From assembly GCA_026936335.1 (NCBI GenBank), contig JAPMXV010000044.1:248001-312000 (forward strand): a DNA stretch of 64,000 nucleotides. The letters are read 5' to 3'. Position numbers and translations under genes: made by a program. The stretch comes from Mantamonas sphyraenae (lineage: Eukaryota > CRuMs > Mantamonadidae). This document shows positions 19,163-30,394 of this stretch, piece after piece. The notes below the pieces were generated by a model. The model had not been told where the DNA came from, made no database searches, and saw only the letters and a list, made by a program, of their open reading frames with translations. The first letter of the stretch is position 1. The number at the start of each line of letters is the position of its first letter.

Positions 19163-22100
19163 ATGGGACGCACGCGAGTAACTTCGACACGTGTGTGTAC
19201 ATGCACCATGCTGGTGCTTTTGGGCACACTGGTCCTAATGGTGCAGCCAGGGCACTCGTTTGAGGATCATCCAGACATTCTGCCGTCTGATCACCCTGGC
19301 GTTGAAGATGTGGACATGAGCGGACATCACGGAGACGGGTGCCTGCACGACCACGTGGTGGAGAACATGCGCACCACGCACAAGCCCCAGTATGTGCGTG
19401 TGAAGCACGAGCACGAAGAAGAGGAACAAAAGGGCAGTGTCGGCGCCCGTCGGCTCCTCACTCATCTGCCGTACAACAACATCCGAGTGTACTACGACTA
19501 CTCGAGCATCGATGGAAGTGACTCGAAGCGATGCACATCGAACGGTAAGTGTTTCCTTATGGTGGTGTGCTGTGTGTGTGTGTGTTGGGCATGCGACGTG
19601 TGCGCATTCCCGAAATCCAGTGCGTTTTTACGTTTTGCTCACGCGCGTTCTTTTCGCCGCCACAGGCCAAGTAATCGATGGATACACGTGCACGACCGCC
19701 GACATCCTTGACACCACAAAACGCGACTACTTGAAGAACACGTTGCTCCCGGAGGCCAAGGCATGGATCGACGGGGCCTTCAAGGTCAACCGGGTGTCCG
19801 GAAACCTTGTGCTCACAGGCTCGTCCACCTGCTACCAAGCACCCATCCCGTCGTCGCTGCAAACCACTGGTGCTCCGAACGCAGATATCATCCTAATGGT
19901 GACCGCGCGCCCCATCTCGGGCTCTGCGGTGGCATGGGCCGCCGGCTGCAAGTACGATTCCACGTACGGCCGTCCGATTGCCGGCCACATCAACTTTGGC
20001 CCCAAGAACCTCAAGACGGACGCAGCATCGCGCGCAAGCCAGGTTGGCATTGCCATCCACGAGGTGTCGCATGTGCTGGGCTTCAGCAGCTACTTCTATG
20101 ACAAGTTCCGTGACGCGAGCCACAACGTGCGTCCGCTGTCGCAGGTGAAACAGGACTCGACGCTGTGGGATGCCAATCACGCCATTTCTAAAATCATCAC
20201 GTCGCGTGTGGTTACAGAAACCCGCGCTTATTTCGGATGCAGCAACGCGCCAGGCCTTCAGCTGGAGGACGCTGGCAGCTCGGGTTCGGCAGGGTCGCAC
20301 TGGGACAAACGTCTCATGTATGACGACTGGATGAACCCGAGTGCCGACAGCAACCCAAAGTACACTCGCATCACCTTTGCGTACTTTGAGGACACGGGCC
20401 ACTACCAGATGGACTACACCAAGGTGAGCGAATCGACGTGGGGCAAGGCCAAGGGCTGCGCGTTTCTGAACGACAAGTGTAGCGCATGGCCGTCGAGCTG
20501 GGGCTACTTTTGCTCCCAGACCGGTGTGCCGTACTGCACGGCGGATCGCATGGCGCGCGGGTATTGCGGCATTTCGACGTGGTCAGCCGACCTGCCCACC
20601 TGGAACCAGTACTTCCCGGGTGAGCCACGCAAGGGTGGATCGTCCCAGTATGCAGACTATTGTCCAATCGTGCGAGGGTACAGCAACGGCGACTGCGAGG
20701 TGCCGGCCAACCACATCTCGCAGAAAATCTACGGCCAAACATACGCCACGGGTAGCCGTTGCTTCATGTCGACGGTAATCCAAAGCAACTACCAGGCGCA
20801 GTCGACGTACAATGACCGCTGCTTCCTGCACAGCTGCAGCAACGGCGTTCTGAGCATCACGGTCGGGTCACAAACTCAGGCCTGCCCCACCAACGGTGGC
20901 AACCTGGGTGGCTGGACGGGATACACAGGCAATGTGCAGTGCCCGCCTGCTTCTGATCTCTGTCCCTCTGGCGTCACCTGTCCCGGCGGAGGAAACTGCA
21001 ACGGGCAGGGAACGTGCAACACACAGACCGGCGTGTGCACATGTCAGCAGGATTGGACCGGGTCTGGATGCACGACGGCGTCGACGATTGCCCTGTCCAG
21101 CCTGACACCCAGCTCTGGCACCACGGCGGGTGGTACGAGCGTCACTCTGGCTGGATCCAACTTTAAGAACGATCGCGGACAGATCCGTGTTCGCTTTGGC
21201 ACCAGCGCTGTGAACGGAGCATACGTGAGTGCCACGCGCATCACGGCGACGAGTCCCAGTGGGTCTGCTGGGAACGTGCAGGTGAGCGTGAGCATGAACG
21301 GAGGAACCGAGTATTCTTCATCGACCAGGACGTTCACATACCAGACACCCGCACCGACGTGCCCTGGTGGAGGTAATTGCAACAACCATGGCACGTGCAA
21401 CACGCAGACCGGCGTGTGCACATGCGAACAAGACTGGACCGGGTCTGGATGCACGACGGCGTCGACGATTGCCCTGTCCAGCCTGACACCCAGCTCTGGC
21501 ACTACGGCGGGTGGTACGAGCGTCACTCTGGCTGGATCCAACTTTAAGAACGATCGCGGACAGATCCGTGTGCGCTTTGGCACCAGCGCTGTGAACGGAG
21601 CATACGTGAGCGCCACGCGCATCACGGCGACGAGTCCCAGTGGGTCTGCTGGGAACGTGCAGGTGAGCGTGAGCATGAACGGAGGAACCGAGTATTCTTC
21701 ATCGACCAGGACGTTCACATACCAGACACCCGCACCGACATGCCCTGGTGGAGGTAATTGCAACAACCATGGCACGTGCAACACGCAGACCGGCGTGTGC
21801 ACATGCGAACAAGACTGGACCGGTTCTGGATGCACGACGGCGTCGACGATTGCTCTGTCCAGCCTGACACCCAGCTCTGGCACCACGGCGGGTGGTACGA
21901 GCGTCACTCTGGCTGGATCCAACTTTAAGAACGATCGCGGACAGATCCGTGTTCGCTTTGGCACCAGCGCTGTGAACGGAGCATACGTGAGTGCCACGCG
22001 CATCACGGCGACGAGTCCCAGTGGGTCTGCTGGGAACGTGCAGGTGAGCGTGAGCATGAACGGAGGAACCGAGTATTCTTCATCGACCAGGACGTTCACA

Positions 22101-25100
22101 TACCAGACACCCGCACCGACGTGCCCTGGTGGAGGTAATTGCAACAACCATGGCACGTGCAACACGCAGACCGGCGTGTGCACATGCGAACAAGACTGGA
22201 CCGGGTCTGGATGCACGACGGCGTCGACGATTGCCCTGTCCAGCCTGACACCCAGCTCTGGCACTACGGCGGGTGGTACGAGCGTCACTCTGGCTGGATC
22301 CAACTTTAAGAACGATCGCGGACAGATCCGTGTGCGCTTTGGCACCAGCGCTGTGAACGGAGCATACGTGAGCGCCACGCGCATCACGGCGACGAGTCCC
22401 AGTGGGTCTGCTGGGAACGTGCAGGTGAGCGTGAGCATGAACGGAGGAACCGAGTATTCTTCATCGACCAGGACGTTCACATACCAGACACCCGCACCGA
22501 CGTGCCCTGGTGGAGGAAACTGCAACGGAGAGGGAACCTGCAACACGCAGACCGGCGTGTGCACGTGTCAGCAGGATTGGACCGGAGCAGGATGCACGAC
22601 GGCGTCGACGATTGTCGTGTCTGGCTTGTCGCCAAACACGGGCACCACAGCAGGCGGCACGAGCGTCACTGTGTCTGGTTCCAACTTTAAGAACGACCGC
22701 GGCCAGATCCGTGTTCGATTCGGTCCCAACACGGTGGACGGAGCGTACGTGAGCGCCACGCGCATCACAGCCACGAGTCCCAGCCACAGTGCGGGCAGCG
22801 TGCAGGTGAGCGTGAGCATGAACGGAGGCACCGAGTTTTCCGCCTCGAGCCAGGCATTTACGTACCAAACGCCGACGCCGACGTGCCCTGGTGGAGGCAA
22901 TTGCAACAACCATGGCACGTGCAACACGCAGACAGGTGTGTGCACCTGCGAGCAGGATTGGGCCGGAGCAGGATGCACGACCGCATCCACCATCGCCGTG
23001 TCCAGCCTGACCCCCAACAGTGGCGTGTTGGCAGGTGGTACAACAGTGACCGTGACGGGATCCAACTTTAAGAACGACCGCGGCCAGATTCGTGTGCGCT
23101 TTGGCACCAACACTGTGAACGGAGCGTATGTGAGCGCCACGCGCATCACGGCCACCAGCCCGAGCCACACCACAGCGGGTGGTGTGCAGGTGAGCGTGAG
23201 CATGAACGGAGGGACAGAGTTTTCAACGTCGACAGCCACGTACACGTACATTGCCAACACGCCGCAGTGTCCCGGCGGAGGCAATTGCAACGGACAGGGT
23301 ACGTGCAACACGCAGACGGGTGTGTGCACCTGCTTCCAGGACTGGGACGGCCAGGACTGCACGACGGCATCGCCGGTGTCGATTGCATCGTTCTCACCGA
23401 CCGAGGGACGCATTGGTGGTGGCACTGCCCTCACGCTGAACGGAGCCAATTTCAAGAACGACCGCGGTCAGATTCGCGTTCGTCTGGGTGAGGCCGAGGT
23501 GGATGGAACGTTTGTGAGCGGCACACGCATCACGGCCACGACGCCAGCTGTGGCCTCTGCCGCCGATGTGTACCCCAAGGTGTCGCTGAACGGAGGCGCA
23601 GAGTATGCCAACGCCACGTCAGTGTTTGCATACCGTGTTTCTGTGTGTGGTGACACGATTGTGGATGCCCCGGAGGACTGTGATCATCCGGGTGCCGCGT
23701 GTTGCGACGCAACCACTTGCATGTTCCTCAACGCCACACGCGTGTGCCGCGCCAGCGTAGGAGAATGCGACGTGGCGGACAACTGCACGGGATCATCGCC
23801 GTACTGTCCTGCCGACGTGCTGCGCGGCTCCGATTGGATCTGCCGCTTTCCGACCTCGCTGTGTGATGCGCCGGAAAAGTGCGACGGGTGGACGAGCTCA
23901 TGCGCAGGCAACAAGATCCACGTGGAGGGCGCAGCGTGCAACGACAGCAACGTGTGCACAACAGGCGATGCTTGCAACGCTGGCGGCGTGTGTGTGGGGT
24001 GAGCTGACCGCATGCGGGTGCACCAGCGACGCACAGTGCACCACGGCGTCCAGCTGCCAAACGGCAACATGTGTCAACAACACCTGCGTGTACACGGACA
24101 AGGCGGACGGCACAGCGTGCAGCAATGGCGACACGTGTGCCTCCTCGGCGTCGTGTAGCGCAGGAGTCTGTGTCTCGCGTTGCAACAACGATTGCAACGG
24201 CCACGGAACCTGTTGCAACGACGTGTGCACGTGCGACCACGGCTGGCAGCAGGCAGTCAACTGCACGGTGGGACCGCCTGCGCTGGCCAGTGGTGACACA
24301 CACTCGGCTGCCATTTCCGCTCGCACCTATGAGTTTATCATGGTGCCCGTGGCCGCCCTGCAGGCTGTGGCAGGTGGCAGCAGTACGTCGCGTCGTCTGC
24401 TTCAGGCGGCAGCGGAGGCTGTCAACGTGAGCGTGACCCTCAATCTGCGCACTGTTGGCAACCCGGAGGACGTGGCCATGTTCATCAACCCGGGCCGTGC
24501 TGCCGGCGCCACCGATGCCGCGTGGTCGTCCAACGGCCAGTCGGACATCACTGTGCTCACGCCGTCCAACTTGGATCTGTACGTGTCGGTGTACGCATTC
24601 GTGGCCACCAACTTCTCCCTGGCCACCGAGGTCAAGGCGGTGCCTGCTGCCGCGGCCGCGCCCAAGAAGGCACCTGCGCCGTACGATTGGCTGCAGGACC
24701 CAATTGTGATTGGGGCCGGAGCAGGCGGCCTGTCCCTCTTGGTCATCCTGGCCGGCGTAGGCCTGTACTGGCGCCACAAGCGCAACGGCGGAGGCAGCAT
24801 CAGCGGCGCCTGGAAGGGTTCGTTCACCAACAAGTATGCCACCAACAAGAAGCCCAAGAAGGGCATCCAGAGGGACAACAGTGGGACGAGCAATCGGGCT
24901 GCGTCGTATGCGCTTGGAAACAACAACAACAGCAGCAACAGCAACAAGCCGAGCGGTGGAAACAGCTTGGAGATGCGCCCGTTGGTGACGGGTGGTGCAG
25001 CAGGTGGCGCAGCAGGTGGCGCAGGAGTTGGTGGGGGTTCTGTGCAGAGCGCACGGGTGCTGTACGACTTTGAGGCACGCAGTGGGGCAGAGATGAGCGT

Positions 25101-25436
25101 GCGTGCGGGCCAGATGGTGGATGTGGTGGAGACGGGGCCCGAGTGGACTCGTGTGAAGCCCAAGGGTGGTTGGCAACAGGGCAGCGTGCCGACAAACTAC
25201 CTGGAGATGGTGCGCCACACACCGGCACACTCTGCTGCACCACGCATCGGCATTGTGCCCACACCGCAGGTCAGGCAGCAGCAACCCAAGCCAACTCCTC
25301 AGCAGAGCAAGCCCACACCCCAGCCCAAGCCGAAGCCCAAGCAGCAGAAGCCCAAGCCGCAACCCAAGCAGAACAGCAACAGCAACAGCAGCAACAGCAA
25401 CGCGAATCCCTTTGGCGTCACGTTGCGTTCGACCAA

Positions 25437-25471
<35 letters not shown>

Positions 25472-25656
25472 GCAGCAGCTCGTCGGGCAATGTGCGCATC
25501 CGTGCCATGTATTCACACACTGGCCGCGACGCAAACGAGTTGTCCTTCAACGAGGGCGATGTCATGTCCGGTGTGCGTCTTGACAACGACTGGTTCGAAG
25601 CCACGCTTCGAGGCAAGAAAGGGTTGGTTCCTGCAACGTACGTGAAGCAAATGTAA
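19163..25656 (+). CDS. M8 metalloprotease with EGF-TIG repeats, TM span and two SH3 domains
   Basis: Leishmanolysin-family zinc protease with an adhesion-type ectodomain. Exon 1 is 19163-19544 (signal peptide LVLLGTLVLMV, propeptide); exon 2 starts at 19666. The zinc site is HEVSH at residues 259-263 with a third His at about 339 (GSHWDKRLMYD). Cys-rich modules follow, then seven EGF+IPT/TIG units (20979-23640), further disintegrin-like Cys-rich segments, one membrane helix (VIGAGAGGLSLLVILAGVGLYW, about 24709-24774), an Asn/Gly-rich cytoplasmic linker and two SH3 domains (ALYDFEA-like VLYDFEARSG at about 25057; AMYSHTGRDANELSF at about 25500). The frame stops at TGA 24000-24002 but resumes at once in the +1 frame; dropping one G of the GGGG at 23997-24000 restores a 2123-residue protein. 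Family proteases usually lack SH3 domains. Confidence 0.8.
20979..23640 (+). repeat. Seven tandem EGF+IPT/TIG coding repeats
   Basis: Units start at 20979, 21360, 21741, 22122, 22503, 22884 and 23268; the period is 381 bp (127 residues), except that unit 6 has one extra codon. Each unit is an EGF-like module (CPGGGNCN..GTCNTQTGVCTC..DW..GCTTAS) followed by an IPT/TIG immunoglobulin-like fold (SLTPSSGTTAGGTSVTLAGSNF..). Units 1-4 are almost identical at DNA level; units 5-7 are diverged. Confidence 0.95.
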
Positions 25657-25664
25657 GAGATCTT

Positions 25665-26696
25665 TCATTCTGGCAGCAAACCGTCAATCCACCGCGCCAT
25701 CCACTCAAACGTAGCAATGGTGATAGCTGTGTTGGGGGCGATCCAGAACATACTGCGCACGAGGGAGCCTCGCATGAGACCTGCGAGTCCCTCTTCTCGT
25801 GCGATGCGCACCAGCGCCTGCGAAGGAGACGAGTATTGAAAATTGTGTCCATGTTCGCTTTGGACCTGGTATCGAGTCTTGGCAATGTCCAGGGGATTGG
25901 TGGCAGCGCCTGCAAGCGACCCGGCTGCGTACCCACATCCCAAGTTGCCCCAGAAGGGCAGATTCTGTGCATCTGCGTCCATCATGCGAGCCAACATCAG
26001 CTTTGCGTGCTCGTAGGTGGCAAAGTAGACGCCTGCAAAGGGTCCGTAGACAGCCACGCCCATCCAGAAGCCCTTGAACAGTGTGCCTATCCCCTCCTGT
26101 CGCACAATGGTCGTGGCTGTGTGCAACGAGCCACGGTACACCACATTGCCCGATGGATTCATGTCCTGCACTTGCAGGCGGCCCTTGATGACGTCCATGG
26201 GCACCCAAAGGCTGGCACCGGCCACCTCGGCCACGAAGCCAGCGATCATCTGTGCGGCAGCTGTGGATTCGCCGCCATTTGCATCAGCAAAGTGCTGCTT
26301 GAGTGAACGGTACACTCCAAAGTAGAGACCGTGCGCAGGACCAGTCAGCATGGCCACTGGGAGAATGCGGGGCGATTCGGAGTCAGCACGGATTTCGTCG
26401 CATTTTCACCGTGTCTCGCTACGTCCACAGGCGCAACGGGCGGGTGTGCAATCGGTACGCTCAAACCCACCTGCCCCAAAACCCCGGTACAAGCCGCGGA
26501 TGCCATTGTCACGCATCACCTTGGCCAAGAGGTTGCCGACACCGAGCGACTTTTCGCCGCCGCGTTGCATCATGATCTGCGCCCGCAATGTGTCCATGGG
26601 GTGAACCACAAGGTCTGCTGTGATTCCTGCGGCACACCCAGCCAAACCCTGCACCAGCACATATCGCTGTGTTTGTACTGGAGCCTGGTTCTCCAT
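25665..26696 (-). CDS. Mitochondrial carrier family (SLC25) transporter
   Basis: Inner-membrane solute carrier of 305 residues, exons 26471-26696 and 25665-26356 (phase 1). Three homologous repeats each carry the PxD signature: HPMDTLRAQ, VPMDVIKGRLQ and NPLDIAKTR. Six helices and the usual length fit the family. The start MENQAPVQTQ at 26696 puts the first helix at the normal place; an upstream in-frame ATG at 26738 would add 14 residues. Substrate cannot be told; the sequence does not clearly match ADP/ATP, phosphate or aspartate-glutamate carriers. Its stop is 9 bp from that of the M8 protease, tail to tail. Confidence 0.9.
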
Positions 26697-26794
26697 TGCT
26701 GCGCGTGAGTGTGTGCGGGCTGTGTGTTGTGCTGGCATGGTGGGGGCAAACAGGGCCAATCAATCGAATTCAAGTGCACGCCAATCAAATGGCT

Positions 26795-26833
26795 TCATTC
26801 CTCCACGCGCTGGCGCTTGCTGTGCCTACCCGA

Positions 26834-26865
<32 letters not shown>

Positions 26866-27484
26866 TGTGGTCGTCGTCGTCGTGAGAGATGGGACGGGAG
26901 ACACGCTTGCCGCCGACAAGGACGACTGCCTGGCCAGTGAGATACATGTTTGTCAGGGCGTGGTACTCTTCTGCGTTCTGCTGGATGGCCTCGATCATCT
27001 TTGGGTCGGTGCGGATGACCTTGCCCGGAACGCCGACCACAAGGCTATGCTCGGGCACGACGCAGTTCTCCTTGACCAGCGCCCCTGCGCCAATGATGGA
27101 GCCGCGGCCGATGTTGGCTCGGTTGAGAATGGTTGCAGACATACCCACGAGCACGTCGTCTTCAATGGTGCAGCCGTGGACAACTGCACTGTGGCCAATC
27201 GTCACGTTGCGACCCACGCGTACGCCACAGTCGTGGTCCACGTGCACCACCGCACAGTCCTGCACGTTGCTACCCACGCCAATCTCAATCGGCGCCAGAT
27301 CGGCCCGCAGCACGGCCCCAGGCCACACCGACGCGCCCGCCTCCAGCCTCACTGCTCCCACAAGCACACTCCCAGGCGCCAGGTAGGCGCTCTCGTCCAC
27401 CTGAGGCTCCGCGCTCACAAATTCATTGCTCACGTGTTCCACGCCACTTTCTTTGGTGCTGTCGTTGCTACTGCTGCTGCTCAT
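26795..27484 (-). CDS. Gamma-class carbonic anhydrase homologue with Asp-rich tail
   Basis: Left-handed beta-helix (hexapeptide repeat) protein of 229 residues, intronless. The three zinc-ligand histidines of gamma carbonic anhydrase are placed as expected: VVHVDHD, and IGHSAVVHG with two His five apart. In many eukaryotes such proteins sit in the mitochondrial complex I gamma-CA module. Unusually, the C-terminus is a run of about ten Asp followed by a basic patch (SKRQR), coded by a GTC trinucleotide tract on the plus strand at about 26834-26880, and the N-terminus is Ser-rich without a clear presequence. Tandem with the homologue at 27648, same strand. Confidence 0.85.
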
Positions 27485-27647
27485 GACAAGAGGTTGACCA
27501 AAATTGTTTGTCGCTGCTGGCGCGCATTGGGGGGCGGGGGTTGGATGCCAAAGTGCATGCAGTGGGGATTGAAGCCGTTGTTGTGACCTGAAGGGATGTG
27601 GATGGGCAACGGGGGGGGGGGGTGGTTATGCCCTTGTGGATCAGGCG

Positions 27648-28208
27648 TCACAGTTTGGCCTGCAGCTTTTTGCCACCCAGGAGCACCTTTGCTTTGCCCT
27701 CACGAAACAGTTTGGCCAGCACAACGTACTCCATGGCGTTGAGACGCACAGGCATGGCCATGGACTCGTCTGTGCGCACCACCTTTGCCGGAACGCCCGC
27801 CACGAGGGAGTTTGGGGGCACTTCGGTTCCTTCCTTGACGACAGCCCCTGCAGCGACAATGGACCCGCTTCCAATGACGCTGTTGCTGAGGATGACTGAC
27901 CCCATGCCAATGAGCACGTCGTCACCCACCTCGCAGGCATGGACAATGGCACCGTGGCCCACAGTGACGTTCTCACCCAACGTCACAGGGTTGCCTGGAT
28001 CCACGTGGACGATGGCCCCATCCTGAATGTTGCTTCCCTTTCCCACATGGATGGAACACTGATCGGCACGCAGAACCGCCCCAGGCCACACCGAGGTGTC
28101 CTGCTCCAGGGTCACGTTTCCGATCACCACGCTTCCGGGCGCCAGAAACGCACTCTTGTGCACCTGCGGCTCCTTGCTCATGTGAAACTCATACTCTTCA
28201 TCCTGCAT
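27648..28208 (-). CDS. Gamma-class carbonic anhydrase homologue
   Basis: Beta-helix protein of 186 residues from ATG 28208 (MQDEEYEF). Zinc-ligand histidines are present (IVHVDPGN, VGHGAIVHA). It is clearly paralogous to the upstream-lying gene at 26795-27484 (shared HKSAFLAPGSV, SVWPGAVLRAD, VAGVPAKVVRTD) and ends without the Asp tail. An in-frame ATG at 28349 would add 47 residues starting MSVVTRSATGARHG, which looks like a mitochondrial presequence; but that would overlap the divergent rhomboid start at 28311. Two such paralogues are what a complex I gamma-CA trimer needs, but that role is inference. Confidence 0.85.
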   Translation of the reverse strand: MQDEEYEFHMSKEPQVHKSAFLAPGSVVIGNVTLEQDTSVWPGAVLRADQCSIHVGKGSNIQDGAIVHVDPGNPVTLGENVTVGHGAIVHACEVGDDVLIGMGSVILSNSVIGSGSIVAAGAVVKEGTEVPPNSLVAGVPAKVVRTDESMAMPVRLNAMEYVVLAKLFREGKAKVLLGGKKLQAKL

Positions 28209-28310
28209 GACTCTGCCGCCACCGTGTCTCTCCAGTGCAAAATGGGGTGTGGTGGCGACGGCGCTCCAACCGAACCAACCTCCCCCACCCCCCCCCCCAC
28301 ACTCCACACC

Positions 28311-30312
28311 ATGTCTGGCACCGGTCGCAGACCTCGTCACCACCGACAAAACAGGACGGGCACAACGACCGGACGGAGCGCAGGGAGCAACACCACGGCC
28401 AGGATCCAGGCGGCCGCTTCTTCAGGAAGCGGCACCGTGGGAAGACGCACACAGCAGGCGTCGGTGGCCTCGCAGAACAGGAAGCAGAAGGAGTTGCAGT
28501 TGAAGCAGAGGAGCGAGAAGAAGGGTGGCGGGGCCGGCGGTAGCACGCGAAGCAAGCCCAGAAAGAGCGAGGTGGAGCTGGAGGAAATCAGCCCGGCCGC
28601 CTCGGCAGCTGGCAACGCCCAGGCTTTGAAAGACCTCGGCGTGTCTTCTTCCTCCCTGCGTGGCAACAGCAAGGACAAGGGCAGCGTCAAGCGAGGCACC
28701 AAACAGTCCAATCTGGCCGACGGGGGCGGCAAGAAGAAACTGCCCCCGCCACCCACCCCTCCGCACGCCAAGGGCAAGGCCGTCTCTGCAGAGGGCGCCA
28801 TGCCTGATTTTGCCTACCAGCCCCGTGAGGTGCGTGTGTGTGTGTGTGTGTGTGTGTGCGAGAAAGAGAGAGGGAGGATGTGTGTGTCCCTCTGTGTGTG
28901 TGTGTGTGTGAACCCCGTTTCTTCGGCCAGGTCCAGAGATTTCCACTGTCCCAAATCGCTGACCCGTCGTCCCGCGTACCCGCACAGCGCCAATCTGAAA
29001 GCAACGAGTCTGGTGGCGCAGGCAACTTCCTTGCCAAGCTGTTCCTCTACGATGAAGACATGGAGGAGGCTATGGTGTCGTCCTACGAGCTGCTGGTGCG
29101 TTAACTTGCCTTTCCACCGCGCGCGTTTCTTGTCCTCCGAAACGGACGAAGCGCGTCGCTTGGCACGGTCCGTGCTCCGCCCCATTGCATCCACCCATCA
29201 CTCACTCCACCATCACCGTCACCGCCACCCCTTGCCCACATCCCATGCAACGGTCACAGGACAACGACGTGTTCTTCACCTCGTACGACTCGGGCGTGCC
29301 TGTGATTGCAGGACGCAGCGACGACCCCGAGTTTATGGGCCAGTTTGGCGGCGCCAAGAAGAACCTGACCAAGGAGGAGAAGAAGGAGGCGCGGCGTACA
29401 CTCAAGAACCTGGCAGCGGCGGAAATGGCGGCCATTGCAGCCGCGGCAGCCGCGGGGCTGGACGAGGACGACGAGGTCAAGGAGGCGGCCAAGGCCAGGT
29501 TGCGAGTCAAGACCATTGGCAGCAAGCGACCCTGGTTCATCATCATTATCAGCATTATCGACATCCTCCTCTTCCTCCTGACGCTGTATCTGAACAACGG
29601 CATCGAACCCATGACGGTGAACCCGATGATCGGCCCGTCGGCCAAGGTCCTTGTGGACATGGGGGCCAAGTTCAATCCGTTGATCCGCGCCGGCGAGTTT
29701 TGGCGTTTTGCCACGCCGATGTTCCTCCACGTGGGAGTCATCCACATCTGTATGAACCTGATGTTCCAGTGGGCCGTGGGCAAGGAGTTGGAGTGCTTCT
29801 ATGGCCCCTGGCCCATCATCAAGATCTACCTCGTGTCCGGTGTGGGTGGCAACATCATGAGTTCCATCTTTTTGCCCCATCAAATCTCGGTGGGTGCCTC
29901 ATCCTCCCTTTACGGCTTCTACGGCGTCAAGATTGTCGATCTCGTGCAGAACTGGACGCGCATCAAGCATCCGCTGCGTGTCACGGCCGACCTGGCCTTT
30001 AACATCATCCTGTCGCTGATCATGGGCATGCTTCCTGCCATTGACAACTTTGCGCACGTGGGTGGCATGCTGACCGGCATGATTGCCGCCGTCGTCTGGC
30101 TGCCCAAGCTCGGCAAGAGCAAGGGGCTCAGTGCCAAGTTTAAGCGCATTACAGCTGTGGTGGCCTTTATTGGGCTCATTGCCCTCCTCGGCATCGGCCT
30201 TCTTATCTTTTACAGCTCCGAGAGCTTCGATTGTCCCGAGTGCGAGTACATCAACTGCATCAATCTTCCCGGCCTGCAATGGTGCAACTACAGCGACAAC
30301 CTGTTTGAGTGA
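28311..30312 (+). CDS. Rhomboid-family intramembrane serine protease
   Basis: Three exons, 28311-28829, 28931-29095 and 29260-30312 (all phase 0), 578 residues. The first 290 residues are cytosolic, basic then Ala/Glu-rich. A membrane helix (WFIIIISIIDILLFLLTLYL) is followed by the rhomboid core: long loop with EFWRFATPMFLHVGVIHICMNL (conserved Arg and His), the catalytic Ser in GASSSLYG, and the catalytic His in FAHVGGML. A seventh helix and a short Cys-rich extracellular end follow. Both catalytic residues are kept, so an active protease rather than an iRhom is expected. Intron 1 holds long GT microsatellites. Confidence 0.85.
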
Positions 30313-30394
30313 AGACGAGTACTGTGTGGATGCGTGCGTGCGTGCGTGACAATGCATGTGTTGAATATCATCATCTTTTCTGCTTTCATTGCGC

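Noticed and set aside
21044..22564. Open frame of 506 codons antisense to the TIG repeats
   Set aside because: It mirrors the 381-bp sense repeats, has no independent motif and arises from repeat periodicity plus GC-rich codons.
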